From RUG708 sp050946535 (GTDB lineage Bacteria; Bacillota; Clostridia; Peptostreptococcales; Anaerovoracaceae): a stretch of 64,000 bases of DNA. The DNA lies in the NCBI GenBank assembly GCA_050946535.1, contig JBMNUZ010000011.1, positions 11,392 to 75,391 of the forward strand, read 5' to 3'. The notes beneath the pieces were generated by a model. The model was not told where the DNA came from and searched no databases. It saw only the letters and a program-made list of their open reading frames with translations. Shown here in pieces: positions 54,442 to 62,761 of the stretch. The number at the start of each line of letters is the position of its first letter. The first letter of the stretch is position 1. Made by a program: the position numbers and the translations under genes.

Positions 54442-54690
54442 GCAGGCTTATTGTACACTTATTACGTTACGTCCTCACGCCATATCTTTCGGCACATCTC
54501 GTCCGTCCGTCATGAGACAGAGCAGCACCGGACGGATTTCAAGACTTGCCTTGACCGGGACTCAGGCTATATGAAATCATCAGCTTCATGGATTTCAGCA
54601 CCTGCCGTTCCGGAGCACATGTACTGACATGCCCGTACAAGCGGCATCAGCACAAGGCACCAGCGTCATGAATCAGCACTGGCATCAGGA

Positions 54691-55614
54691 TTAATGGAAC
54701 AGGAAATCCATAACGTCGAAGCGTTCGACTCCGCCGTTTACGGCTTTGACCTGAATCAGTCCCGCTTCAGACATATCAGGCTTCGTCATGTTATAGACGT
54801 ATGCATCTACAAGACCGTCCCTGATATTCTTGTCAAACGACTTCCATCCTGATGGATCCGACGGCACGTATAGCATGGTGCAGCATCTGCCGTACGGCTT
54901 TGATTCGTCCAGAATATGGTAGACGAGAACATTGTTTGCCTTTTCGAAACGATGTACGAGATCGAGCTGTTCCTGTGCCGGGAAGTACAGCATACCCTCC
55001 TCGCCTGACATGTAGACGGTTCCGTTTTTCCTGAAGTCATCTACGATAGACGGCAGGAGTTTAAGGGCTTTCATGCGCCTGAGAGCTTCGCTCTTTTGTT
55101 TGTCTCTCAGAACCGCAGCTTCTCTGCTCTTTTCTCTGCGTGCATCCGCCTTCTTCTTCGACTCCTCTTCGGCTGCTTTCTTTTCGACTTCTCTGGCTGC
55201 ATCAGCCGCACTGCGTATGAAATCGCCGAGCGTCTGCAGGCCGTCCGCCGCCTGGTCTGTGAGCGACTTCTGCGCGCCCACCCTGCCCGGCTGTTCTATC
55301 GGCTCTGAAGATTTCGCAGCGTTTTTTCTCGCTTTTTCAGCCTGTTCGGCTTTCTTGCTCTCGTGAGGTTCGGAAGGAAGTTTTTTCTGTGCTCCCACTC
55401 TGCCCGGCTGTGATATTACGTTAGATCCGCGGAGCGCCCTGACATTTCCTTCATCGTCTCTTCCGGAATTGCGCTCATTTTTATAATCATCCCTGAGCAG
55501 CTCGAGGCTCTTTAATTTTTCGACGGCCTCCTCCTTTGTTTCGCTGCTCTCGACGATCATCAGGACCATCTGAAGCACCGTCTTCAGGCTTTTATCTGTA
55601 GCTTCACCAGTCAT
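54691..55614 (-). CDS. Uncharacterised protein with duplicated QPGRVGAQK motif
   Basis: 307 residues from 55614, where GGAGG is correctly spaced. An upstream ATG two codons earlier is too close to it. Layout: a helical N-terminus (1-50), two copies of the motif QPGRVGAQK (about 69-77 and 107-115) in a Lys/Ala/Glu-rich linker, a charged probable coiled coil (135-185), and a C-terminal domain (about 190-307) with VYMSGEEGMLYFPAQEQ. No signal peptide or membrane segment. I do not recognise the family. Confidence 0.7.
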   Translation of the reverse strand: MTGEATDKSLKTVLQMVLMIVESSETKEEAVEKLKSLELLRDDYKNERNSGRDDEGNVRALRGSNVISQPGRVGAQKKLPSEPHESKKAEQAEKARKNAAKSSEPIEQPGRVGAQKSLTDQAADGLQTLGDFIRSAADAAREVEKKAAEEESKKKADARREKSREAAVLRDKQKSEALRRMKALKLLPSIVDDFRKNGTVYMSGEEGMLYFPAQEQLDLVHRFEKANNVLVYHILDESKPYGRCCTMLYVPSDPSGWKSFDKNIRDGLVDAYVYNMTKPDMSEAGLIQVKAVNGGVERFDVMDFLFH

Positions 55615-55759
55615 AACCATTCCTCCATTTTTTATTGAGAATCATAGAAATATGATAATTATCCTGCGTGTAAAAACTTAACTAAAATTATTATACCACA
55701 CAGCACTATTTACCCGTTGACCGGCGCCTGAAACCTGCGGCCGCACAGCAAAATTGCAT

Positions 55760-56560
55760 TTATTTCGTAAAAAGCTCGTATGCCTTTTCAGCAGTGATGT
55801 ACGGCGAGCGTTCATGATCGCTTATCGTGTGGCCTTCATCCGGAACTACCGTAATCGGAAAACCGAACTCTTCTGCAAACGATTTTACCGCCCCGGCAGG
55901 CACGACAGAATCGTTTTCGCCGTGCACAAACGCGAGATCGGCATCGGGAAGCGATTCGCGGAAAAGAGCTGCCAGATCGTTCTGCCGCAGATCCTCCAAA
56001 AATCCCTTTGTAAATTCCGCGGTGTCTCCTGTCTTCAGATCCACTGTCACACATCCTTTTTCGTCCAGTTCCTGAATGCTGTGGGGATCTGGTTCCGAAT
56101 CCGGATCTCCAAGGACCATCTGCGGAAATACGACTGCGGAGCAGCGCATAAACGCCTTTTTCCCCGAGTGTTTCCGTTTCTTCAGATAGAGTCCCAGAAT
56201 ATATCCGCCGTAGCTCGATCCGAAGTAGCAGATCTCCGCGGAAGGATATTCCCTCCTTACGTATTTTTCAACCGCTTCGAGACTGTCGAGGCAGCTGCCG
56301 ACGCGGAGTTCCTCGTTTTCCGCCTCTTCGGAGCCGTGTCCAGGCTGATCGTACGCGACTACGCCTATTCCTCTCTGAGGCATGTATCCCATGATGAACT
56401 TCACGCTTTCGCTTTCCTTGCTGCTGCATATACCGTGAATCATGATGACTATTTTTCCGCATCCGTCGGGTATCTCCGAGATGCACGGAACCACACAGCC
56501 GTTTTCCTTTGTAATTTTAAAATGTTTCATCGCGATCATCTGCCTTTCCCCGGTCTTCAT
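55760..56560 (-). CDS. Alpha/beta hydrolase
   Basis: 266 residues with the alpha/beta-hydrolase fold: oxyanion region VIMIHGICSS, nucleophile S116 in GSSYGG, an acid in GENDSVVP and a His in DEGHTISDH. The ATG at 56560 overlaps the stop of the preceding gene (ATGA), implying coupling. Internal ATGs at 56539 and 56530 are alternatives. Related to serine aminopeptidase/lysophospholipase-like enzymes. Substrate unknown. Confidence 0.85.
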   Translation of the reverse strand: MKTGERQMIAMKHFKITKENGCVVPCISEIPDGCGKIVIMIHGICSSKESESVKFIMGYMPQRGIGVVAYDQPGHGSEEAENEELRVGSCLDSLEAVEKYVRREYPSAEICYFGSSYGGYILGLYLKKRKHSGKKAFMRCSAVVFPQMVLGDPDSEPDPHSIQELDEKGCVTVDLKTGDTAEFTKGFLEDLRQNDLAALFRESLPDADLAFVHGENDSVVPAGAVKSFAEEFGFPITVVPDEGHTISDHERSPYITAEKAYELFTK

Positions 56561-57702
56561 TCTTTATCGTCTTCGTCTTCGACGCCTTTCTTTGCGGTAC
56601 GTTCTTCTTCCGCGCTCTTTTCAAGTCGTTCCTGCCACGCTGTAAGTTCTTCTGCACGTTCGTTTAACCGCTGCTCCCATCTGTCGAACTCCTTCGACCG
56701 TTCGTCGAGACGTGCCTGCAGCTTGTCTATTTCCGACGCACGCACCGCGTCGCGTTTCTCGCGCTCTTTCTCACGACGTTCTTCGCGCGATCGTTTGTCC
56801 ATCTCGCGGAGGGCTTCTTCAACGGCTCCGTTGTCTGCCTCCTGGGCAAGATAATCGTCGGCTTCCGTCTTTCTCCTGAGCGTCAGGCTGTCGATGAGCC
56901 TTCTGAAGCGGCTGTTGCCCTTCAGAGAATAATATCCGATGATCGAGAAAGTCAGGGCTCCTATGAAATTGACGAAAAGATCTTCCATCGTATCTATGAG
57001 CCCTACATCGATATATCCGCCGACGTCAAGCGTCTGCCCGTTTACGGCGACTTCTCCGATGTGACTGAGTGTGACCGGCTTCTGCCCGTCCGGATTGAGC
57101 AGCCCGCTTGAAATCGAGTGAATGATCGTGTCCTTCTGCATATCCATCGCGAACAGATGATCGAATGAAAATTCTATGAATTCCCAGCAGACGCCTATCG
57201 TCATCGAGAAGCAGAAAGATACGATCGAGATATAAAGCGGTGATATTTCAAATATGATGTTCTGGTTTTTATTGAGCAGCAAAACCATTGAGAATCCGAC
57301 TGCCGCCGCGAGAAACCCGTTCAGCGTGTGCAGTATCGTGTCCCAGAACGGAATCCTGGTGTAGTACTGATTGACTTCGCCGAGTATTTCCGCCGCGTAA
57401 ATGAAAATAAGTATTATTATTTCGAGCGCCTGAGGTATGTTGACCTTGAAACTCAGTTCGAGTATCGTCGGTATCGTCAGAAATATGAGCGTGAGCGCTG
57501 CCGTGAACACCGATTCGTAATTGCCCAGCATGAACTGACGCACTATGCAGACGATGATCAGCGCACGCAGTATGGTATAGACGGTGAACGACCGCTTGTC
57601 GCTTTTCACTTCGCGCCCGTACGCTCTGAAAAAATCCGAAATACGTCCCGGTATGCTCCTTTTCTTCTTTACGCTGCTCTGTGTTCCATCTGCCATTACC
57701 AT
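56557..57702 (-). CDS. YjdF-like multi-pass membrane protein with coiled-coil tail
   Basis: 381 residues. Residues about 40-275 hold six to seven hydrophobic segments with the YjdF/DUF2238-like motifs PFWDTILHTLNGFLAA, GVCWEFIEF and DTMEDLFVNFIGAL. Residues 285-381 are a highly charged Glu/Arg-rich coiled coil facing the cytosol. The tail is not typical of YjdF proteins known to me. Coupled to the downstream hydrolase by a 4-base overlap. Function unknown. Confidence 0.75.
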   Translation of the reverse strand: MVMADGTQSSVKKKRSIPGRISDFFRAYGREVKSDKRSFTVYTILRALIIVCIVRQFMLGNYESVFTAALTLIFLTIPTILELSFKVNIPQALEIIILIFIYAAEILGEVNQYYTRIPFWDTILHTLNGFLAAAVGFSMVLLLNKNQNIIFEISPLYISIVSFCFSMTIGVCWEFIEFSFDHLFAMDMQKDTIIHSISSGLLNPDGQKPVTLSHIGEVAVNGQTLDVGGYIDVGLIDTMEDLFVNFIGALTFSIIGYYSLKGNSRFRRLIDSLTLRRKTEADDYLAQEADNGAVEEALREMDKRSREERREKEREKRDAVRASEIDKLQARLDERSKEFDRWEQRLNERAEELTAWQERLEKSAEEERTAKKGVEDEDDKE

Positions 57703-57963
57703 CGCACCTCTTTCATGCCGCTTAGTATAATTTTCTTTTCTTTTGCTCTGCTCTACACTTTACTCTACACTTTTTGCATCCATGTATCTACACAGGAATG
57801 CATGAATGATTTCTCATATGGCCGTTGCATAAAACATTATCATTTTAACATCGAATCAGATAAAAATCTCTGCAGCGGCATTAATATAAATGAAAACGGC
57901 AGGAAACCATCAGAAGTCCCTGCCGTTCTTATCGGAATATTCATTTTTGAGCGCGTCATGTGC
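57703..57963. other. Non-coding stretch before the tandem array
   Basis: No gene was recognised. The sequence changes from AT-rich to the GC-rich array at 57964. Confidence 0.4.
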
Positions 57964-58119
57964 CATTGCTCAGCACCAGTGTTTCACGTCGTTGCTTCGC
58001 GCCAGTGCTTCGCGTAATTGCTCAGCGTCAGTGCTTCACGTCAGTGCTCCGCGCCAGTGTTTCGCGTCATCGCTTCACGTCAGTGCTCCGCGCCATCGCT
58101 GTGCGCAATTGCTGAGCTT
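57964..58119. repeat. Twelve-unit 13-bp tandem array
   Basis: Twelve consecutive 13-base units with consensus CAGTGCTTCGCGT fill 57964-58119 without gaps. Units differ at one to six positions, with the pattern of TGCTyCGCG best kept. It lies 66 bases beyond the stop codon of the SLH protein gene. There are no unique spacers, so it is not CRISPR. Confidence 0.9.
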
Positions 58120-58185
58120 CGGCACGATAAACCTCCGCATTCATTTTCATCGATTTGCCGCATTAATGAAAATCCGGATGCCGTT

Positions 58186-59343
58186 TTATTTCAGATTTTC
58201 CACCATGCGTACGGCAATTGCGAGAGCCTGCTCTCTTGTAGCATTCGCGTAGTGCATCGCTTCTTCCTGAGAGTTGGTGTTCCTCGGTGCGAATGTGTTG
58301 TTTCCGATGCCTGCAATGATATTATTTGCAGCCATAAAGTATACACTCTCACGCGCGTAATCGGAAATATAAGCGTCGTCCGAGAACGGTGCCGGCATGT
58401 CGAACGTCAGTGGATACTCAGCATCTTTTGCAATCGTCCAGTTCGGCATTGTGGCACGCTTGAACACACGAGTCAGCATAGCGGCTGCCTGCTCACGCGT
58501 AATCAGCGTATCCGGATCGAACGTAGTCGCCGACGTACCTACCGCGATGCCCGTGTTGTAAGCCTTTAGCATCTCTGTATCGCTGCAGTCGGTAAACGGA
58601 TTCACAGTCGCCGGAATAGCTTCTGTATTTGAAATATTTTCGTATGTCTTCACGGCAACCGCTGCAAATTCAAGCCGTGTGATAGGCTGCGTGTAATCCT
58701 TGTTTATGAGCATATCAGGAATCAGGTCGTATTCATCGGCTCTGTCCATTTCGTTATAAGCCCAGTTGCTCGAACCCGGTTTTACATTGAGTCCCGCTAC
58801 GGCATCGATATCTGCTCCCGGCCACGTCCCGTTCGGATCCGAGTTGAGATCTGTCAAGCGAACGTATTTGAATCTCTCACCCGCAGGAATCTTGCCATTC
58901 AGATCAACGCCTGCCGTGCTGCCCGAAGCCGTTCCGACTTCATACCATGTGCTCAGGTCGTTGCTGACTTCGATTTTCGTAGCTTCAACCGAAGGTCCTA
59001 CTTCGAAGACGTAGATATCGTCGCCTTCGCCATCTACAATCTGAATGTCAAAGCCGAGAACCAGCTGGCCTCCGGCTCCGAGCGTGAGTGCATTGGTATC
59101 TTCACCACTGACACGGTCCGGTGCTCCCAGAGCATCGTTCGGATTCATCGCATCTTCCCGTGTAGTCCACGGCGATCCCTGAGTAAACGAAACGACGCTG
59201 GTGGCGAAAGCGTTGGCAGGAACGGTAAACTGCACGCCCTTGCGATCGGTATACTGGGTGCTGTCGTCTGCAAATGCAGTGACAGACATCATGCTTAAGA
59301 TCATCGCGATGACCAGCATGATAGATACAGATTTTCTTTTCAT
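58186..59343 (-). CDS. S-layer homology domain surface protein
   Basis: 385 residues. A signal peptide with Lys/Arg start, hydrophobic core and an AFA-like cleavage site (about residue 25) is followed by a ~160-residue beta-rich domain (APDRVSGEDTNALTLG, then DIYVFEVGPSVEATKIEVS) of discoidin-like appearance. Three SLH repeats follow (about 190-385, including FDPDTLITREQAAAMLTRV) that bind cell-wall polymers. Secreted and wall-anchored. The ligand of the N-terminal domain is unknown. Confidence 0.88.
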   Translation of the reverse strand: MKRKSVSIMLVIAMILSMMSVTAFADDSTQYTDRKGVQFTVPANAFATSVVSFTQGSPWTTREDAMNPNDALGAPDRVSGEDTNALTLGAGGQLVLGFDIQIVDGEGDDIYVFEVGPSVEATKIEVSNDLSTWYEVGTASGSTAGVDLNGKIPAGERFKYVRLTDLNSDPNGTWPGADIDAVAGLNVKPGSSNWAYNEMDRADEYDLIPDMLINKDYTQPITRLEFAAVAVKTYENISNTEAIPATVNPFTDCSDTEMLKAYNTGIAVGTSATTFDPDTLITREQAAAMLTRVFKRATMPNWTIAKDAEYPLTFDMPAPFSDDAYISDYARESVYFMAANNIIAGIGNNTFAPRNTNSQEEAMHYANATREQALAIAVRMVENLK

Positions 59344-59491
59344 AATTTCTTCTCCATCAATATCAAAACAATCAAAGTACTCGCGAAATCTCAGCTGTGC
59401 CGGCTGAATCCGCTTATTTTATATTTTTATTATATAGCATTCGATAATGTATACATTATTTTTTTTAATAATTGCAAACAAATATTCAATC

Positions 59492-60007
59492 TTACAGAAT
59501 GAATCCCTTTTCTTTCAGCTGCCTTTTGATTTCACGGAATGTCTTTTCGTCGCGGCATCCGATCCTGTGGGTGTGGATCCCTTCAGTGAGGTCTGACAGC
59601 ATCAATGCTTTGTTTTCCTGCATCTTTTCCGCGAATTTGTCGACGTCGAGTCTGGACGAAAGGGCGAGCGGTCCAGAAAGCTGTCCGTATACCGGATGTT
59701 CGATAGTGACGTCGATCGCTGTGCCGCCGCAGTCCACGATCGTGTAAAGTTCCTCTACCGTGCGCTCCGACGTATGCTTAACGGCGACAGTGCCGACGAA
59801 GCCGTACTTCCCTGCAATATCATTCCCGAGCACATAGCCTCGCGGCGTAGCCATGATCTGCTCACCTTCCGCGCGCAGTATCGCGACGTCCCCGACAATG
59901 ATCTGCCTGCTGACATCGAGTTCACGCGCCAGCGCCGACGCACTCGTCGGGCCGCCTGCCTTCTTCAGTTTTTCGAGTATCTTGTTTCTTCTTTCTTCAG
60001 GTTTCAT
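59492..60007 (-). CDS. niaR: Niacin-responsive repressor NiaR
   Basis: 171 residues from 60007, supported by GGAGGAG. A helix-turn-helix of DeoR type (1-60: ALARELDVSRQIIVGDVAIL) is followed by the 3H domain (about 75-170) with His residues in VKHTSERT, IEHPVYGQ and EGIHTHRIG that bind metal and niacin. It represses niacin uptake and salvage genes when niacin is present. Divergent from the EIIC_2 gene, whose promoter carries a suitable palindrome 86 bases from this start. Confidence 0.93.
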   Translation of the reverse strand: MKPEERRNKILEKLKKAGGPTSASALARELDVSRQIIVGDVAILRAEGEQIMATPRGYVLGNDIAGKYGFVGTVAVKHTSERTVEELYTIVDCGGTAIDVTIEHPVYGQLSGPLALSSRLDVDKFAEKMQENKALMLSDLTEGIHTHRIGCRDEKTFREIKRQLKEKGFIL

Positions 60008-60092
60008 GCCGCTCCTCCGCGCCGCATTGAAATATTTTATGGAAATAATTTTACCACAATAAAAGCGGCAGGTCACCCGGATAAATAGATAT

Positions 60093-60127
60093 GTGTCTTG
60101 ACACCTGACATGACTAAGCTGTATAAT
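60093..60127 (+). promoter_or_regulatory. Promoter of the EIIC_2 gene with probable NiaR operator
   Basis: TTGACA (60098-60103), 18 bases, TATAAT (60122-60127). The perfect palindrome GTGTC-TT-GACAC (60093-60104) overlaps the -35. Its position next to niaR and its repressor geometry support NiaR binding. Confidence 0.8.
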
Positions 60128-60216
60128 CATTGCATTATATTACTTACTGAGAGCGCCCTGATGCGTAAGCGCAGGTCCGCGTCTGAGTTGTTGTGAGTTT
60201 TGAGTGAGGTAATGAA

Positions 60217-61308
60217 ATGGAAGGAAACACTGGCGCTGCCGCGCCTAAGGAAAGTTTTTTCAAGCGCAAAGACATCGAAATCAGCTTTAAGCGCTATGTC
60301 CAGGACGCGCTGTCAGCCATGGCGCTCGGTCTGTTTGCGTCGCTGCTTATAGGCCTGATACTGAAAACACTTGGCGAGCAAATTGCGAACCTTGCGGGAC
60401 AGAGTCTCGTGACAAATTTTCTCGTCGATGTCGGCGGGTTTACAATGGGATCCGAGGTAATGGGCGCAGCTATTGGAGTGGCTGTCGCGCAGGCACTAAA
60501 GGCACCGCCTCTGGTTCTTTATTCGTGCGTCGCTGTCGGAGCGCTCGGCGCTACGGTGACTGGATTCGGTATCCCGGTTGCTGGCGGTCCGGCGGGCGCG
60601 TTCATCGCCGTGGCGGTCGGATGTGAATTCGGGAAAATGGTCTCTAAGGAGACGAAAGTCGATATCATAGTTACGCCAGCGGTAACGATACTCGCAGGCG
60701 GGCTGGCTGCAAAGCTCGCCGGACCTGGCATGGGATGGTGCCTTTATGAGATCGGAAAGGCCGTAATGGCAGCGACGGAATGGCAGCCGTTCTGGTTCGG
60801 CATCTTCGTAGCAGTAGTTGTCGGACTCGTTCTTACGGCTCCGATATCGAGCGCCGCTCTCTGCATCATGATGTCGCTGTCTGGCCTTGCCGCAGGAGCT
60901 GCTACAGCCGGCTGCTGTGCGCAGATGGTCGGATTCGCCGTTATCAGTTTCAAAGAAAACGGCGTAGGCGGACTCGTCGCTCAGGGCATAGGCACATCGA
61001 TGCTGCAGGTTTCAAATATTATAAAGAACCCATGGATATTGCTTCCGCCGACTTTGGCCGGCGCAATCTGCGGTCCGATCAGCACGTGCCTGTTCAAGAT
61101 GACTAATATACCTGCCGGCGCCGGCATGGGAACTTCGGGGCTCGTCGGTCAGATAGGAACATTCACGTCGATGGGCTTCACGCTGCCGGTACTCGGAGAG
61201 GTGCTGCTCGTCCAGATCGCTCTCCCTGCATTGTTTTCGTACTTAATCTATCTGCCGATGAAACGCGGCGGCCTGATAAAGGACGGAGATCTGAAGCTGG
61301 ACCTGTAG
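60217..61308 (+). CDS. EIIC_2-family membrane transporter, candidate niacin transporter
   Basis: 363 residues with about nine to ten hydrophobic segments and Gly/Ala-rich motifs (GFGIPVAGGPAGAF, MGTSGLVGQIGTF) typical of the PTS_EIIC_2/PfoR-like family. It has no phosphorylated EIIA or EIIB domain and none lies nearby, so a sugar PTS role is doubtful. The divergent niaR gene and the operator in its promoter suggest transport of niacin or a related NAD precursor. Family placement is from memory. The substrate is inference. Confidence 0.75.
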   Translation: MEGNTGAAAPKESFFKRKDIEISFKRYVQDALSAMALGLFASLLIGLILKTLGEQIANLAGQSLVTNFLVDVGGFTMGSEVMGAAIGVAVAQALKAPPLVLYSCVAVGALGATVTGFGIPVAGGPAGAFIAVAVGCEFGKMVSKETKVDIIVTPAVTILAGGLAAKLAGPGMGWCLYEIGKAVMAATEWQPFWFGIFVAVVVGLVLTAPISSAALCIMMSLSGLAAGAATAGCCAQMVGFAVISFKENGVGGLVAQGIGTSMLQVSNIIKNPWILLPPTLAGAICGPISTCLFKMTNIPAGAGMGTSGLVGQIGTFTSMGFTLPVLGEVLLVQIALPALFSYLIYLPMKRGGLIKDGDLKLDL

Positions 61309-61330
61309 ATACAGGGGGATCCGGGTTGGC

Positions 61331-61625
61331 ACTGCCCGTCAAGTGGACAATGAATAATTAAAAATGTATTCCGTCAGCAGTTTTAGGACTGCTGGCGGTT
61401 TTGTTCTGCCGTCATTCCATATACTTCATGGAATTCCTGCGGGGCCATCCGACCCAATCTGCACGGACTGGGCTGGGCAGATCTCAGCCGAACTGCCCAG
61501 CCACCGGTCTTCTTCACAGGCGCCGCTGTCTCCCTGCAGGATCCTTTCGATGGCTTTGACATTTCCCAGCTGTTTGTTGCCCTCTTGTCTTCTTCACAAC
61601 TGTTGCTTGTCAGCTTCAACGGCAC
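61331..61625 (-). pseudogene. Possible remnant of an IS3-type element
   Basis: On the minus strand a short frame (61383-61625) ends in CRLGRMAPQEFHEVYGMT, resembling the C-terminal tail of IS3-type transposases. Just beyond it, TGTCCACTTGACGGG (minus strand, 61335-61349) resembles the outer end of such elements. No intact transposase is present and the other end was not found. Bases 61626-61674 hold nothing recognised. Confidence 0.35.
61371..61402 (+). terminator. Terminator downstream of the EIIC_2 gene
   Basis: CCGTCAGCAGT pairs with ACTGCTGGCGG around TTTAGG and is followed by TTTTGTT. Confidence 0.8.
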
Positions 61626-61674
61626 AATCAGAATTATCGTTTCTGAGGAATATATGATCCCAATTCTTATTTGA

Positions 61675-61720
61675 TGTGATTTCTTTCGGGCATAAGAAAA
61701 CCCCGCGGATAACCGCGAGG
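61675..61720 (-). repeat. Terminator-bearing repeat, copy 1
   Basis: About 45 bases shared with 62477-62516 and 63301-63346. On the minus strand it forms CCTCGCGG/CCGCGGGG with a TTAT loop, then TTTTCTT and ATGCCCGAAAG. It terminates the YjcQ gene. Confidence 0.85.
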
Positions 61721-61772
61721 CCTGTCTTTTGCTTATCTTTTGAAAATTAATATCGTATCGGAAGATATAGAA

Positions 61773-62132
61773 TCACAGCACCATTTTTATTAGCTCGCCG
61801 ATAAGGCCAGTGCTATTTTCCAAAGTATCTTTTACCTTTGCCATGCCGCTGTTCTCTTTCAAATAATGAATCCCCGCCTGTGTTATCTTCATATCGCAAA
61901 AGTCATTAAGCAGGATGTACGTTCCCGCCCAAGGTTTTGTAAAATTCAGACCTGTTATCAGGCCTTCTTCATCCATCATGTGGAGAATGTCTGTCAGATA
62001 CTCGTCGGCGACGTTTTGCTTATCAATGACCTGCTTAAAAGCAGCATCGTCAAACAGTGTTTTTCTTTTTAGGCATGCATATAGATACGTCAGTATTTTG
62101 AACACTACCACATCATAATCGTCTTTAGCCAT
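61773..62132 (-). CDS. YjcQ family protein (phage-associated)
   Basis: 119 residues resembling YjcQ, a small winged-helix-like protein common in prophages: MAKDDYDVVVFKILTYLYAC at the N-terminus and DMMxEEGLITGL-like sequence, then DMKITQAGIHYL. Function unknown. It lies first in a group of small minus-strand genes separated by the terminator repeat. Confidence 0.75.
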   Translation of the reverse strand: MAKDDYDVVVFKILTYLYACLKRKTLFDDAAFKQVIDKQNVADEYLTDILHMMDEEGLITGLNFTKPWAGTYILLNDFCDMKITQAGIHYLKENSGMAKVKDTLENSTGLIGELIKMVL

Positions 62133-62158
62133 GATTTACCTCCGCATTAAATTTGGCA

Positions 62159-62455
62159 TTATCTCCTTGATTTATCGTCGATGTAAATATCCACGTAAAT
62201 TTTACGAGTGTCACACCCGAGCATCCGAATTGCCTCAGGTGCATTTTGATTCACAAAATTAGGACGGAATCCATGCTTCAAGCAGTAGCTGATTGCTTCG
62301 TTCAACCGTTTTCCACTTCTGCATGTCCAAAGAATCACTATATTCCCCGCCATCTGAGCTCCTATCAAGCTTTGAATCAAAGGAATGTTGGGTACCTTGT
62401 GCCCCTTTGGATCCTTTACTTGGATTGTACCGTCAAAATCAACTGCAATAATCAT
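62159..62455 (-). CDS. Small HAD-like hydrolase
   Basis: 98 residues. HAD motif I is DFDGTI near the N-terminus, motif II is WTCRSG, and a C-terminal YIDDKS takes the place of motif IV. This matches short phage and bacterial HAD proteins of the BT_0820 type. Substrate unknown. 26 bases upstream of the YjcQ gene. Confidence 0.78.
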   Translation of the reverse strand: MIIAVDFDGTIQVKDPKGHKVPNIPLIQSLIGAQMAGNIVILWTCRSGKRLNEAISYCLKHGFRPNFVNQNAPEAIRMLGCDTRKIYVDIYIDDKSRR

Positions 62456-62476
62456 ATTTATTAATGATCTCCGTTC

Positions 62477-62516
62477 TCTTTCTGGGCATAAGAAAACCCC
62501 GCGGATAACCGCGAGG
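62477..62516 (-). repeat. Terminator-bearing repeat, copy 2
   Basis: Same hairpin and T run as copy 1. Minor changes are seen in the ATGCCC flank. It ends the transcript from the two genes at 62559-63319. Confidence 0.85.
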
Positions 62517-62558
62517 TATTATGCTTATTCTAACGTAAAAATTGAAATAAACTCCTTA

Positions 62559-62747
62559 TTATTCAGTAACATACTGAATATCATCTGCGAAAACATCAAT
62601 CAAATATTTGTCTGGGTCTTTAGTGTCCATAAAATCATAACAGTCTACAATATAGTGGCCCCTTTTAGAATCTGTGTCATCGCAAATGAATCCATATCGT
62701 TTTTTACTTTTTATCAACACTTTTTCACCGATAGCAAAGATTCGCAT
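62559..62747 (-). CDS. Small uncharacterised protein downstream of the MuF fragment
   Basis: 62 residues from 62747, with GAGGG upstream. A beta-rich, SH3-like look (GEKVLIKSKKRYGFICDD) with an acidic C-terminal half. It follows the MuF-type gene after 14 bases. This position would suit a partner or immunity protein, but there is no sequence evidence for that role. Confidence 0.6.
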   Translation of the reverse strand: MRIFAIGEKVLIKSKKRYGFICDDTDSKRGHYIVDCYDFMDTKDPDKYLIDVFADDIQYVTE

Positions 62748-62761
62748 ATATACACCCTCTA

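Noticed and set aside
57964..58119. CRISPR array
   Set aside because: Units are 13 bases, contiguous and degenerate, with no unique spacers and no cas genes nearby.
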